A DNA stretch of 64,000 bases from Acinetobacter gerneri DSM 14967 = CIP 107464 = MTCC 9824 (GCF_000368565.1 NZ_KB849545.1:236304-300303); one strand, 5' to 3'. Positions 20,691 through 30,653 are shown, counted from the stretch's first letter. Numbers and translations: made by a program. Notes: generated from the letters alone by a model not told the origin.

Positions 20691-21500
20691 TTATTCAGCA
20701 GCAAAAGCAGCAACAACCGATCCAAAACCTTCGATTTCTACGGTAAATTCATCGCCTGCATGTGCAACAACCATAGGTCCAAGTGCACCCGTTAAAATAA
20801 TGTCACCTGCTAAAAGTGGACGTCCGCGACGTACCATTTCATCCGCAAGCCAAATTGCAGCATTCAATGGATTTGACAGACATGCTTTACCCACGCCAGA
20901 TGAAACAACTTCACCTGCACGAGTCATGGTCATTTTGCAATTTACAAGATCAAGATTTTCAAGTTTTACAGGACGTGAGCCGAGTACATAAGCCGCAGAA
21001 GATGCATTATCCGCAACAGTATCAATCAAGGAAATTTTCCAATTTTCGATACGACTATCAACCACTTCTACAGCAGGAAGCGCATAATCTGTTGCACTGA
21101 TAATGTCAGCATAAGTATGTTTTTCTTTGGTTAAATCTGCTTTGATGACCAAAGCAATTTCCGCTTCAACTTTTGGCTGAATCAATAAACCTGCAGGAAT
21201 GGCTTCACCATCACCATAAGCCATATCTGCAAACAACATTCCAAAATCAGGTTGATCCACCCCCAATTGAGCTTGCACTACTTTAGAAGTTAAGCCGATC
21301 TTACGCCCAACCAAACGACGCCCCTCAGCTAGCGCGCGTTTAGTATTTTCTTCTTGAACTGCATAAGCGGTATCTACGTCAGCACTTTCTGCGCCCAATT
21401 GTGGACGAACAGGTGCGATCGCAGTTTTAGATAATTCGGCATTGCGAAGTGCAAGTGCAACGGATTTAACACTTGTTTCAAAAACAGCAGAATTCGACAT
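20691..21500 (-). CDS. mhpD: 2-oxopent-4-enoate hydratase MhpD
   Basis: A 269-residue enzyme of the fumarylacetoacetate-hydrolase-like hydratase family, the same length as E. coli MhpD. It hydrates 2-hydroxypenta-2,4-dienoate to 4-hydroxy-2-oxovalerate. Diagnostic pieces: [32 protein letters not shown], the acidic metal site in [29 protein letters not shown] and [16 protein letters not shown] near the end. The ATG at 21500 has an AAGGAAAC box; seven upstream in-frame codons are not needed. It is the first gene of mhpDFE. Its promoter should lie in 21501-21700. Confidence 0.94.
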   Translation of the reverse strand: MSNSAVFETSVKSVALALRNAELSKTAIAPVRPQLGAESADVDTAYAVQEENTKRALAEGRRLVGRKIGLTSKVVQAQLGVDQPDFGMLFADMAYGDGEAIPAGLLIQPKVEAEIALVIKADLTKEKHTYADIISATDYALPAVEVVDSRIENWKISLIDTVADNASSAAYVLGSRPVKLENLDLVNCKMTMTRAGEVVSSGVGKACLSNPLNAAIWLADEMVRRGRPLLAGDIILTGALGPMVVAHAGDEFTVEIEGFGSVVAAFAAE

Positions 21501-21588
21501 CAATGTTTCCTTAAACTGCAAAAAAATGGACTCAACTCAGCTTTTGCAATGATGCATAATTGAGTGAAGATTCAAGAGTTTTCTATAC

Positions 21589-21629
21589 GATCAGATCAAT
21601 CCTTACAGCGCTCTTGGCTGCATCTGATC
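21589..21629. promoter_or_regulatory. inverted repeat upstream of mhpD
   Basis: GATCAGAT (21589-21596) and ATCTGATC (21622-21629) are perfect inverted arms 25 bp apart, about 90-130 bp before the mhpD start. This could be an operator with sites on the same DNA face or a leader hairpin. No matching copy was seen before hcaE. Confidence 0.35.
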
Positions 21630-21916
21630 TTCTGTGAAATACATCTACATTTATGAACAATTTAAGAATCAAGAAAATGCGGTTTTTATGCCAATACTTA
21701 TTTTATTTTTTACAATAGTTAGAAGCTATAAATCTTTATTTACAATTCAAGCAATAAAAACAAAGCTTATAAATCAACAAGAAAGACAAGTAATTTACTA
21801 AGGTTTAATTTTTTTGGAAAATAAAAAAAGCCAAAGCTCTACGACTAAAAGCTAATACGAGGAGGAATGATCTCGGGCATCTTTAGCACCCTGTCGATTT
21901 TTAATCTGATTCAACG

Positions 21917-21948
21917 AAAAGGAAAAATGAAATCTCACTTTTCCTTTT
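21917..21948 (-). terminator. terminator-like hairpin after the HAD phosphatase gene
   Basis: AAAAGGAAAA and TTTTCCTTTT form a 10-bp stem with a 12-nt loop, 7 bp past the stop of the HAD gene. It is A/T-rich with a single G-C pair cluster, so a moderate terminator. Confidence 0.6.
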
Positions 21949-21955
21949 ATGCTGG

Positions 21956-22624
21956 TTAGGCTTCAACTTTTGCTTGCACTTGCTGATTTAAAAAATCATG
22001 AAGTTGAGCAACGTCATCTGCGATACTCAAAGGCTGATACTGATTTAAAATATTCACACTATGTACGCCATAACTCACGCCCACTCTCGGCATGACGATA
22101 TTACGCGCCATTTCCAAATCATAAGAAGTATCGCCTACCATGATCGCATTTTCAGGGCGAACACCCGTGTAATCCAATATTTCAGCAAGCATCAATGGAT
22201 CTGGCTTTGAGCGTGTTTCACTCGCTGCACGAGTTACATCAAAAAGTTCAACACTCGCAGTCTGGTTGAGCACTCGATCTAAGCCACGACGGCTTTTCCC
22301 TGTTGCAACTGCCAATTTCACATTTTGATTTTTTAAATCATGCAATAACTCGGATACGCCATCAAACCAAACATCTGTTTTAGAATGTTCAACATAATGA
22401 TCACCGTAGCTTTTCAAAATCTGGGTATGTAATTCAGGAACTTGAGGAAATAAAACTTCGGCAACTTCAGGCAATCCCAATCCAATGATACTTTTCGCAT
22501 TTTCACTTGTTAACGGCTGATCAAATGCTTTGGCAGCAAACATTAAGCTATCCACAATTTGACCGACAGAATCAAATAATGTGCCATCCCAATCAAAAAT
22601 AATCAGTTCTACAGGTTTAGTCAT
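21956..22624 (-). CDS. HAD-family phosphatase (phosphoglycolate phosphatase-like)
   Basis: A 222-residue HAD hydrolase, subfamily IA. The nucleophile motif I is FDWDGTLFDS, motif II falls near LAVATGKSRRGLD, motif III is the Lys in SKPDPLM, and motif IV is MVGDTSYDLEMA. A helical cap sits between motifs I and II. These enzymes dephosphorylate small metabolites; phosphoglycolate or another sugar phosphate is plausible but not decided by sequence. It lies downstream of rluC in the same direction, an order also found in Pseudomonas (rne, rluC, HAD gene), but here a 607-bp repeat-filled gap separates the two, so co-transcription is doubtful. Confidence 0.85.
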   Translation of the reverse strand: MTKPVELIIFDWDGTLFDSVGQIVDSLMFAAKAFDQPLTSENAKSIIGLGLPEVAEVLFPQVPELHTQILKSYGDHYVEHSKTDVWFDGVSELLHDLKNQNVKLAVATGKSRRGLDRVLNQTASVELFDVTRAASETRSKPDPLMLAEILDYTGVRPENAIMVGDTSYDLEMARNIVMPRVGVSYGVHSVNILNQYQPLSIADDVAQLHDFLNQQVQAKVEA

Positions 22625-22767
22625 AACAAGGGTTCAGCTTGGTTTAAAAGCTTATCAAGGGAAAATTGAATGGGGCTCAATTTAGCATAAAAATGTGACA
22701 GCTTGCATGCTGTAAATCAGATAATACAAATGAAGCACTAAAAGCTAAGTTTAAAATTTTTAAGGAA

Positions 22768-23220
22768 CCTCACCCTAACCCTCTCCTAAAGGAGAGGGAA
22801 TCATGTTCGGTGAGTTTAAAAAAATTGCTGAGGTGAAAGAGCTAAGCACTACCAAAAAGTCAAAAATTAACTATGAAATTAATATTGAAAGTCCCTTCTC
22901 CTGTTGGGAAAAGCTTAGGATGAGGGTGATTTTTCATATAAATCCTCTCCCTAGCCCTCTCCTAAAAGGAAAGGGAATCATGTTCAGTGAGTTTTTTAAA
23001 AAATTGCTGAGGTGAAAGAGATAAGCTCTATCAAAAAGTCAAAAATTAACCGTGAAATTAATATTGAAAGTCCCTTCTCCCTGAACAAAAATCAAAGCAC
23101 TGCTTTGATCGCAGCGCAAGACGCAGTGAGGAAAAGCTTAGGATGAGGGTGGTTTTTCATATAAATCCACTCCCTCTTGCGGAACATGTCCCTCTCCTTT
23201 AAAAAGGAGAGGGAATTTAA
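22768..23220. repeat. tandem intergenic repeat, two and a quarter units
   Basis: Unit 1 (22768-22943, 176 bp) and unit 2 (22944-23166, 223 bp) share nearly all their sequence: the CCCTCTCCT hairpin start, AATCATGTTC, GCTGAGGTGAAAGAG, AGTCAAAAATTAAC and AGTCCCTTCTCC. A partial third unit (23167-23220) ends in the hairpin CTCTCCTTTAAAAAGGAGAG. Unit 2 has about 47 extra bases containing ATCAAAGCACTGCTTTGAT. A related degraded copy lies at 51669-51790, so this is a dispersed repeat. A 70-codon open frame crosses it and is not believed to be a gene. Confidence 0.8.
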
Positions 23221-23231
23221 TTTTTAAATCA

Positions 23232-24167
23232 TTACTTCGACAATGCTCTTAGCTGCGCCACCAAACTCTGCATATCTTCAGGTAATGGTGCTTCGATTAC
23301 TGGAAAACCTGGGATCTCAAGTCGCATTGCATGCAAACACAAACGACGTGCTTCAGGACCTTTATATTCGGTTTGATGACCATATTTATCATCCCCAACC
23401 AAAGGATGTCCGATACTCAAACCATGCACACGGATCTGATGGGTACGACCCGAAAGTGGTGAAGCATGCACCAGAGTGGCATGACGAAAACGCTCAGCGA
23501 CTACCCATTTGGTTTTCGATTCTTTACCTTCTTTTGAGACGCGTACACGGCGTTCACCATTTGATAATTCATAGCGCAATAAAGGCTGATCGATCAACTG
23601 ATTGTCTAAACTAACTTGTCCTTTAACAATCGCAGCATAGGTTTTTTGGATTTTATGTTCACGTAATAAATCTTGTAATAATTTCAAAGTACTACGCTTT
23701 TTACTGATCATGACCAAACCAGAAGTATCACGGTCAATACGGTGAATCAGTTCCAGATATTTTTTGCCTGTAGCCGCTCGCAAAGCTTCAATCAAGCCAT
23801 ATGCCACGCCACTGCCACCATGCACAGCAATACCCGAAGGTTTATTGACGACCATCAAACCTTCATCTTCATATACCACACGACTCAGCAAACCTTGTGC
23901 AACTTTATCTGAAACAGGAACTGGTGATTCATCTTTTTGTTCAAAGCGAATCGGAGCAACTCGAATTTGATCACCAATAGCCAATTTTGTTTCAGCTTTA
24001 ATTCGTTTTTTATTGACTCTGACTTGCCCTTCTCGAATTAAACGATAAATGCGGCTTTTTGGCACACCTTTGAGTCGACTAAATAAAAAATTATCAATTC
24101 GTTGACCCGCTTGATGCTCGTCCACTTCAAACCAAGTCACGCTTTGCCATTCTTGTGTAGAATTCAT
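23232..24167 (-). CDS. rluC: 23S rRNA pseudouridine synthase RluC
   Basis: A 311-residue RluA-family synthase; RluC makes pseudouridines at positions 955, 2504 and 2580 of E. coli 23S rRNA. The N-terminal S4 RNA-binding domain (AGQRIDNFLFSRLKGVPKSR, RLIREGQVRVNKKR) is followed by the catalytic domain with LIHRIDRDTSGLVMISKK, in which the Asp after HRI is the catalytic residue, and then HASPLSGRTHQIRVH. It is divergent from rne, the standard arrangement in gammaproteobacteria, and RluC rather than RluD fits that neighbour and the absence of a longer N-terminus. Confidence 0.92.
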   Translation of the reverse strand: MNSTQEWQSVTWFEVDEHQAGQRIDNFLFSRLKGVPKSRIYRLIREGQVRVNKKRIKAETKLAIGDQIRVAPIRFEQKDESPVPVSDKVAQGLLSRVVYEDEGLMVVNKPSGIAVHGGSGVAYGLIEALRAATGKKYLELIHRIDRDTSGLVMISKKRSTLKLLQDLLREHKIQKTYAAIVKGQVSLDNQLIDQPLLRYELSNGERRVRVSKEGKESKTKWVVAERFRHATLVHASPLSGRTHQIRVHGLSIGHPLVGDDKYGHQTEYKGPEARRLCLHAMRLEIPGFPVIEAPLPEDMQSLVAQLRALSK

Positions 24168-24995
24168 ACAGCTAAAAACATCCTAAAATTTACGAAATTT
24201 GATTAAAAACTGATCACTTAGACTATGCTTTTCACAATAAACATGAGCTTAGCCCATAGGCAGATGATGCAAGGTTTGCTATAGTCAGCGTACGGATACC
24301 ACCAAAATTGAGTGAAAATCTAGCCAGTTCAAAAATTATTGAAACTTCCAGCTATTTTTGCTATTCAAAATAAACTTGGAACGGTCCTAAAAGATATGCC
24401 GACGCCGAAGGCTTATTATATCGGCAAAAAAGATAAACTGTTGCGTTTAATTGTGCTTTTGCACATAAATCAGTTTGTTTAAAGAAATATGACGCCAACC
24501 CTAATGTTGGTTTTTAAACGTAAACTGATTCACGTCGATTTATCGTAACCGAGTGTATTTCAGGAAAGAAGTGTTTGAGGCATTGGAACTGAGCCATTTG
24601 TAAAGATACGATGATAATTCCGTATCAAGAAACTCCATCAGTATTGATGAGATGTTCTTAGAGCAATGTGCTAGTGAAAGTCATCATCCAATGCACCGCT
24701 TAGTATTCCAGTGAAAACACATTGGGACTTTGATTGATAAAATCAAAGCAGTCTTGGCAACATCCATAAGACGATCAACCCTGTGCCGTGACATTTAAGC
24801 GCTGTTGATATTTCGAATATATATCGCCAAATAAGTCGCAAATATAGCTTATTTGACTGGAAATATCCTTGGTACTTAGAACAGGTCCATAATTTCGAAT
24901 GTGTTTCTCGAAATTTGCTGATTGAACCATTATAAGATGTTCGCTATCCCAGAAAAGCGATGGATAGATGTGGGTCACTATTAGGTGTTACACCC
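24168..24995 (+). promoter_or_regulatory. long structured leader upstream of rne
   Basis: 828 bp separate the divergent rluC and rne starts, with no credible gene. Several hairpins can be read on the plus strand: CCAAC/GTTGG followed by TTTTT (24494-24514), GATACG/CGTATC (24605-24627), CTTTGATT/AAATCAAAG (about 24728-24749), CAAATAAG/CTTATTTG (24829-24856) and AATTTCGA/TCGAAATT (24892-24916). In E. coli the long rne 5'-UTR binds RNase E and mediates autoregulation. A similar role here is inferred from position and structure. Stem coordinates are approximate. Confidence 0.55.
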
Positions 24996-27900
24996 ATGAA
25001 ACGTATGTTGATTAATGCAACGCACGCCGAAGAAGTTCGCGTTGCACTTATCACTGGACATCGTCTTTACGACTTTGACTTAGAAAATCGCACTCGCGAA
25101 CAAAAAAAAGCAAATATCTATAAAGGTCATGTGACCCGTGTAGAGCCTTCTTTAGAAGCTGTATTTGTTGAGTATGGTGCAGGCCGTCAAGGCTTCCTCT
25201 CTATGCGAGAAATTGCCAACTCATATTACAAAGCTGACCCTCGCCAAACTTCAAACATTCGCGAATTGATCACAGAAGGCACAGAACTTCTCGTTCAAGT
25301 TGAAAAAGAAGAGCGCGGCAATAAAGGCGCAGCACTTTCTACTTTTATTTCACTCGCAGGTCGTTATTTGGTTCTTATGCCAAACAACCCTAAAGGTGGC
25401 GGTATCAGTCGTCAAATTTCAGGTTCAGTTCGTGAAGAATTGAAAGAAATGTTGGCTTCTCTCAATGTTCCTCGTGGTATGAGCGTTATCGTGCGTACTG
25501 CTGGCATTGGTCGTAGCCAAGAAGAATTACAGCTCGATTTACAACATTTGTTAGATCTTTGGGCACAAATTCAAAGCACAGCAAATTCTGGTCCTTCTCC
25601 GATGCTTGTTCATCAAGAAGCCGGTGTTGTTACTCGTGCTATCCGTGATTATTTACGTGATGATGTTGCTGAGATCTTGATCGATAACGAGCAAGCGTAT
25701 AACGAAGCTTATAACTTTGTTAAAGCGGTAATGCCTCGTCAACTCGACAAACTCAAAACCTATACTATTAATGAGCCTTTATTTGCTCACTTTGGTATCG
25801 AAAGCCAAATCCAAACTGCTTATGAACGTGAAGTTAAACTTCCTTCAGGTGGTTCGATCGTGATTGATCAAACAGAAGCTTTAGTGTCTATCGACATTAA
25901 CTCTGCAAAATCAACTCGTGGTCACGATGTTGAAGAAACAGCTCTCAGCACAAACTTAGAAGCTGCTGAAGAAATTGCACGCCAACTTCGCTTACGTGAT
26001 ATTGGTGGTTTGGTTGTGATCGACTTTATCGACATGACCAAAGACCGCAACCAACGTATGGTTGAAGCAAAACTTCGTGAAGCAACTCAAAGCGATCGTG
26101 CACGTATCCAATTTGGTCAATTGTCACGTTTCGGTTTGATGGAAATGAGCCGTCAACGTTTACGTCCTTCATTAGAAGAAGCAACGGGTTATGTCTGCCC
26201 GCGTTGTCACGGTACTGGTATGGTTCGTGATTTACGTTCTCTTTCTCTTTCAATTATGCGTAAAGTTGAAGAGATTGCATTACGTGAACGTCATGGTGAA
26301 GTTCAAGTTGAAGTACCTGTAGAAATTGCAGCGTTCTTACTCAACGAAAAACGTCATAGCCTTGTTTACCTAGAACAAACTTCAAATGTTCGTGTGACTG
26401 TATTGCCACATCCACATTTAGAAACTCCACATTATGAAATTTCATACAACCCAGAAGGTTTCGCACCTACAAGCTATGAACGTACTGAAGCAACACGTTC
26501 AAGTGAAAAAGAATTGGGATATGAATCTTCAGAGTGGCATTTAGAAGAAGAACAGCATGCTCAGCAAAATGCTGCACCTGCTCAACAAGAACGTAATGGC
26601 AACAAGAAAAAGCCATTCAACCAAGCACAAAATGCACAGCAGCCTGCTCAACAAGCACCTGTGCAAGCTCAAGCGACTAAATCATCTAGTCCATGTGCAT
26701 GGTTAGAAAACTTGTTTGTGCAAAAACAAGCACAAACAATTGATCAATCACGTAGCGCAAACAACGCTGCAGCCGCTATTGAACAAATGGTGAATGGTGG
26801 AGCTGTTAGTCGTGGTCAATTTGGTCAAGTGAACCAAGCGCCTGTAGCTCAACCGGTTGCTCAGCAAGATACCAATGCGTATCTATCTCAAGCACCTGCT
26901 AAACCAGAACGTGATTTTGCTGAAAAACATGCTGAAAAAGACGAACGTCCTCAGCAACGTAACAACAAGCAAAAACGCGGCAATAACAACAAGCACAAAG
27001 AGCAACGTGAACAACCTGTTGTAGAACAATCGAATCAAGTAATTGAAGAAGTTGTTCAAATGACTCGTCAAGAGCAACGCCAAGAACAGCGTGAGCAAAA
27101 ACGTCAGCACAAAAATCGTCAACAACAAGAGCAACATGTTGAGGCGAAAGACGAGCAAGCTGTTCCACGTCGTGATCGCAACAACCAACAACGTCCACAA
27201 CGCCCAAATCGCCAACGTGATCAAAGCGTATTGAACGAACCACAAAACCAAGCTGCTCCTGCTGCCGTTAGAGACGAAAAGCATGTTCAGATTGATGTGG
27301 TTGATGCACCTAAGCATGAAGTGATGACGACTGCTTTGGTGATCAATGTTGATCAAGCTCAAAGTGAAATTGTGGCATTGAACCCACATGCACCTGCTGA
27401 AGTTGCAAAACCAGTTGAAGCTGTTGCCAAAACTGAAGTTGCTGAGGAAAAACCTGTAGTTGCTACGCGTTCTGAAAAAGAAAATGTAGCTGAACCACAA
27501 GCCAAAGCAGAGCAAAATCAACCAGTAAAACGTGCAACTAACGATCCACGTCAGCGTCGTCGTGAACAACGTCAAGCACAAAAAGCGAAAGCTGAAGCAC
27601 CTAAAATAGCACCATCACAAGTGCCTACTTTAGCAGCTTATACTGTAGGTAGCTTGATTCGTCATGTCTATGGTGAAGATTGCTCTGTTTTGATTGAACA
27701 ATTTGGTTTAATTCCAACATTCAATCGTGCATTGCAAAAATTCACTGAAGAGTATGCAGCAACGATCGTGACTGAAACTTCTGTAGAACCTACAGAGAAA
27801 AAACCTGTTACGCGTGATGTTGAAGTCACTAAGGCAGAACCTGAAGCAGAACCTGCCGAAGTATTGCCATTAACTCCACCAAAAACAGAGTCAGAAAAAC

Positions 27901-28403
27901 GTGTTGCAAACGATCCTCGTGAACGTCGTCGCTTAGCAAAACAAGCTGCTGAACAAGCTTTAGAGCAAGTTAAACAGTCGCATGTTGAAGCTGAACAAAA
28001 AGCAACAGAAACAGTATCTGCTCCAGAAACTGCACCTGTAGCTGAAACTGTTACGACAGAAGCTGAAGTACAAACTGCTCCTGCTGCTGAAGAAGCTCCT
28101 GCTATTCAAGCTGAGCCAGTTGAAGCTGCAACTGAACAGGTTCAAGCAGAAAAAGCTGAAGCGCCAAAAGCAAGTCGAAGCAAATCTGAAGCTAAACCCG
28201 TTGAAGCTGCTCAAGCTGAAACCGTAGCATCAGATGAAGCTCAGCAAGTTTTAGAGCTTGATGCTGACGCTAAAAATGCTGAAGTAGTTCCAAAAACAAC
28301 GAAAAAGACTGAAAGCAAAGTGACAGAAGATACAGCAGAAAAACCTGCTCGCCCTCGTCGCCCTCGTGGACGTCCACCAAAAAAAGCAACTCCAGAAGCA
28401 TAA
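24996..28403 (+). CDS. rne: ribonuclease E
   Basis: An essential endoribonuclease of 1135 residues that starts mRNA decay and processes rRNA and tRNA. The start [20 protein letters not shown] matches E. coli Rne, so I use the ATG at 24996, not 24960. The catalytic half (to ~residue 530) has the S1 domain ([20 protein letters not shown]), the DNase I-like domain with active-site Asp residues in [13 protein letters not shown] and [10 protein letters not shown], and the Zn-link CPRCHGTG. The long C-terminal half is rich in Gln, Arg, Ala and Glu and largely disordered; it has an amphipathic [12 protein letters not shown] likely to touch the membrane, two NDPR(Q/E)RRR motifs, and one conserved-looking island ([20 protein letters not shown]). 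It ends in an arginine-proline tract (RPRGRPPKK). Confidence 0.97.
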   Translation: MKRMLINATHAEEVRVALITGHRLYDFDLENRTREQKKANIYKGHVTRVEPSLEAVFVEYGAGRQGFLSMREIANSYYKADPRQTSNIRELITEGTELLVQVEKEERGNKGAALSTFISLAGRYLVLMPNNPKGGGISRQISGSVREELKEMLASLNVPRGMSVIVRTAGIGRSQEELQLDLQHLLDLWAQIQSTANSGPSPMLVHQEAGVVTRAIRDYLRDDVAEILIDNEQAYNEAYNFVKAVMPRQLDKLKTYTINEPLFAHFGIESQIQTAYEREVKLPSGGSIVIDQTEALVSIDINSAKSTRGHDVEETALSTNLEAAEEIARQLRLRDIGGLVVIDFIDMTKDRNQRMVEAKLREATQSDRARIQFGQLSRFGLMEMSRQRLRPSLEEATGYVCPRCHGTGMVRDLRSLSLSIMRKVEEIALRERHGEVQVEVPVEIAAFLLNEKRHSLVYLEQTSNVRVTVLPHPHLETPHYEISYNPEGFAPTSYERTEATRSSEKELGYESSEWHLEEEQHAQQNAAPAQQERNGNKKKPFNQAQNAQQPAQQAPVQAQATKSSSPCAWLENLFVQKQAQTIDQSRSANNAAAAIEQMVNGGAVSRGQFGQVNQAPVAQPVAQQDTNAYLSQAPAKPERDFAEKHAEKDERPQQRNNKQKRGNNNKHKEQREQPVVEQSNQVIEEVVQMTRQEQRQEQREQKRQHKNRQQQEQHVEAKDEQAVPRRDRNNQQRPQRPNRQRDQSVLNEPQNQAAPAAVRDEKHVQIDVVDAPKHEVMTTALVINVDQAQSEIVALNPHAPAEVAKPVEAVAKTEVAEEKPVVATRSEKENVAEPQAKAEQNQPVKRATNDPRQRRREQRQAQKAKAEAPKIAPSQVPTLAAYTVGSLIRHVYGEDCSVLIEQFGLIPTFNRALQKFTEEYAATIVTETSVEPTEKKPVTRDVEVTKAEPEAEPAEVLPLTPPKTESEKRVANDPRERRRLAKQAAEQALEQVKQSHVEAEQKATETVSAPETAPVAETVTTEAEVQTAPAAEEAPAIQAEPVEAATEQVQAEKAEAPKASRSKSEAKPVEAAQAETVASDEAQQVLELDADAKNAEVVPKTTKKTESKVTEDTAEKPARPRRPRGRPPKKATPEA

Positions 28404-28430
28404 TTTGCATAAAATTACGCAATTAAAGAA

Positions 28431-28463
28431 AGCTCAGTCATTTCGGTGACTGGGCTTTTTTTG
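28431..28463 (+). terminator. intrinsic terminator of rne
   Basis: AGCTCAGTCA, loop TTTCGG, TGACTGGGCT followed by seven T residues, 28 bp after the rne stop. Confidence 0.9.
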
Positions 28464-28590
28464 ATATTTTGTGTCAGATTAGGTTGATTGCACTAGACTA
28501 ATACCATTAAAAAGGACAAGTGTATATTTCGCTACATCTTTTGATGCGAATAATGACCGTATTGGATTACGAAAAATAAATAGGATACAT

Positions 28591-30432
28591 ATGACTCAAG
28601 CAGCAAAAGCCGATCTGATCCATATCTCTGATGTGGCAGCACGAATACCCAAATTTCTAAATAAAGTACCCAATCTTCTGACTGGGCTTAAACAAGCATA
28701 TTTGAGAACACCCAACACCCCAGCGGGCTTAGGTCTGGCTTTTGAAAAAGCAGTCAAACGTAATCCTTTAGGGGATGCACTCTTATTTGAAGATCAGCGT
28801 TATAGCTATCAAGAACTCAATCAATGGGCAAACCAGATTGCACATTACTACTTATCTAAAGGGGTTAAAAAAGGTGATGTCATTGCTGTCATCATCGAAA
28901 ACCGCTCCGAGCTTGTTGCGACGATTGTTGCATTAGCTAAAATCGGGGTGACCTCTGCTCTAGTCAATACTTCGCAAACAGGTAAAGTACTTACACATAG
29001 TGTCAATTTGGTTAAACCTGTAGCATTGATCGTGGGTGAAGAATGTCGTCAAGCAGTTGATGATATTCGCCAAGATTTAAATATTGATGAAAATCACTTC
29101 TATTGGTTTGCAGATCAAGCAACCCGTGAAAATGCAGGCACAGCACCACAGGGTTATCACAACCTTGCTGAAGTGATTTTATCTTTCCCAATGTTTAACG
29201 TTGCAACCACGCAAACTGTAAAAGGTAAAGATGGGCTCTTTTATATCTACACCTCAGGCACTACAGGTTTGCCTAAGGCTGTGATTTTCACCAATAGCCG
29301 CTGGACGCTCGCATACGGCACATATGGACACATCTTAGGTCTGAATGAAGATGATGTCATGTATGTCACTCTACCGCTCTACCACGCGACAGGAATGGTC
29401 GTATGCTGGTGTGGTGTGATTGCTGGTAGCTCTGCCCTTGCTATACGCCGAAAATACTCTACATCGGCATTCTGGGACGATGTACGCAAATACAAAGCCT
29501 CAGCGATCGGATATGTTGGCGAACTATGTCGTTATCTCATGGATGCACCTCCTTCAGAAAGTGATCGTGCTCACCGCGTCACCAAAATGATCGGAAATGG
29601 TATGCGCCCAAATATTTGGAGCAAATTTAAAGAGCGTTTCGGTATAGAAGAAGTTTTAGAGCTTTATGCATCAAGCGAAGGAAATGTTGGATTTAGCAAT
29701 ATTTTCAACTTTGACAATACTGTCGGCTTCTCACCTACTCCTTATGCCATTATCCAGTTCGATAAAGAAAAAAATGAACCCGTGCATGACAGCAAAGGTT
29801 TTTGTAAAAAAGTGGTCAAAGGTGATGTCGGTTTGTTGATAGGTAAAATTACCAGTCGCTCACCATTTGATGGCTATACAGATGAAAAAAACAATACGTC
29901 TGTGATCATGAAAGATGTCTTCAAAAAAGGTGATTCTTACTTTATTACAGGCGATTTAGTTCGTGATATTGGCTTTAGACACGCTCAGTTTGTCGATCGT
30001 TTGGGTGATACCTTCCGCTGGAAAGGTGAAAATGTATCAACAACAGAAGTCGAAAATATTTGTAGCGAATATCCAAAAATTGTTGAAGCCGTTGTTTATG
30101 GCGTCGAGATCCCAAATACCAATGGACGTGCAGGTATGGCAGCCATCACTTTACAAGATGGTGCTGAGCTGAATGATCAAGATTTAACAGATATGGTCAC
30201 TAGCTTTAAGAAAGACCTACCGCCTTATGCCGTACCCGTGTTCTTACGTGTACAAAAAGTCGTCGAAACTACAGGTACATTTAAATATCAGAAAAATAAA
30301 CTGAAAGAACAAGCCTTCGATCCGAACAAAACTAGCGATCGTTTGCTCGTTTTATTACCTGGTCAAAGTGCTTACTGTGATATTTCACCTGAAATATTTA
30401 GCAATATTGAAGCGTATAAATACCGTTTTTAA
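28591..30432 (+). CDS. long/very-long-chain fatty acyl-CoA synthetase (FATP type)
   Basis: A 613-residue member of the AMP-forming acyl-CoA synthetase superfamily. It activates fatty acids (or bile-acid-like substrates) to acyl-CoA with ATP. The P-loop motif is YIYTSGTTGLPKAV at about residue 220. The signature ELYASSEGNVGF belongs to the FATP/SLC27/FadD6 branch rather than FadD. The adenylate-site motif is ITGDLVRDIGFRHAQFVDR, with GDTFRWKGENVSTTEVE as the hinge region. It stands alone after the rne terminator. The ATG at 28591 has a weak TAGGA box. Substrate chain length cannot be judged from sequence. Confidence 0.88.
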   Translation: MTQAAKADLIHISDVAARIPKFLNKVPNLLTGLKQAYLRTPNTPAGLGLAFEKAVKRNPLGDALLFEDQRYSYQELNQWANQIAHYYLSKGVKKGDVIAVIIENRSELVATIVALAKIGVTSALVNTSQTGKVLTHSVNLVKPVALIVGEECRQAVDDIRQDLNIDENHFYWFADQATRENAGTAPQGYHNLAEVILSFPMFNVATTQTVKGKDGLFYIYTSGTTGLPKAVIFTNSRWTLAYGTYGHILGLNEDDVMYVTLPLYHATGMVVCWCGVIAGSSALAIRRKYSTSAFWDDVRKYKASAIGYVGELCRYLMDAPPSESDRAHRVTKMIGNGMRPNIWSKFKERFGIEEVLELYASSEGNVGFSNIFNFDNTVGFSPTPYAIIQFDKEKNEPVHDSKGFCKKVVKGDVGLLIGKITSRSPFDGYTDEKNNTSVIMKDVFKKGDSYFITGDLVRDIGFRHAQFVDRLGDTFRWKGENVSTTEVENICSEYPKIVEAVVYGVEIPNTNGRAGMAAITLQDGAELNDQDLTDMVTSFKKDLPPYAVPVFLRVQKVVETTGTFKYQKNKLKEQAFDPNKTSDRLLVLLPGQSAYCDISPEIFSNIEAYKYRF

Positions 30433-30514
30433 GCCCATTTTGTACATTTTTTGATTATAAAAACAAGATTTGCCGTATTTATAATCAAACGTAAGTAAAT
30501 TTTGCAATTTTTAC

Positions 30515-30542
30515 TTGCGCTCGTTTCAGATGTTGCTACAAT
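30515..30542 (+). promoter_or_regulatory. sigma-70-type promoter of the tRNA-Lys gene
   Basis: TTGCGC, 16 bp, TACAAT, with transcription expected near 30549-30551, about 12 bp before the tRNA. The -10 box lies in the centre of a perfect inverted repeat GATGTTGC/GCAACATC (30530-30553). Confidence 0.6.
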
Positions 30543-30562
30543 ACGCAACATCAAAACGAGAT

Positions 30563-30638
30563 GGGTCGTTAGCTCAGTTGGTAGAGCAGTGGACTTTTAA
30601 TCCATTGGTCCCGCGTTCGAGTCGCGGACGACCCACCA
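30563..30638 (+). tRNA. tRNA-Lys, anticodon UUU
   Basis: A 76-nt cloverleaf: acceptor GGGTCGT/ACGACCC, D-arm GCTC/GAGC with AGTTGGTA, anticodon arm GTGGA/TCCAT with loop CTTTTAA (anticodon TTT), T-arm CCGCG/CGCGG with TTCGAGT. The CCA end is encoded. Confidence 0.97.
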
Positions 30639-30653
30639 AGATTCTAAAAAAAG

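Larger units (their letters stand above)
21501..21955. other. intergenic region upstream of mhpD
   Basis: 455 bp, AT-rich and without a convincing gene. It holds the mhpD promoter region, the inverted repeat at 21589-21629 and the terminator of the HAD gene at 21917-21948. Confidence 0.6.

Noticed and set aside
22803..23015. 70-codon open frame in the rluC-HAD gap
   Set aside because: It runs through a tandem non-coding repeat and is not kept in the second unit because of the inserted block and base changes.
22768..23220. CRISPR-like array
   Set aside because: Only two units of about 200 bp, with internal similarity throughout and no short repeat/spacer pattern or cas genes.
26883..27581. 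Long open frame of 232 codons on the minus strand, with another of 114 codons, opposite the rne tail
   Set aside because: They mirror the biased Gln/Arg/Glu-rich coding of RNase E on the other strand; the products are Leu/Phe/Ser-rich low-complexity sequence without domains or ribosome-binding sites.
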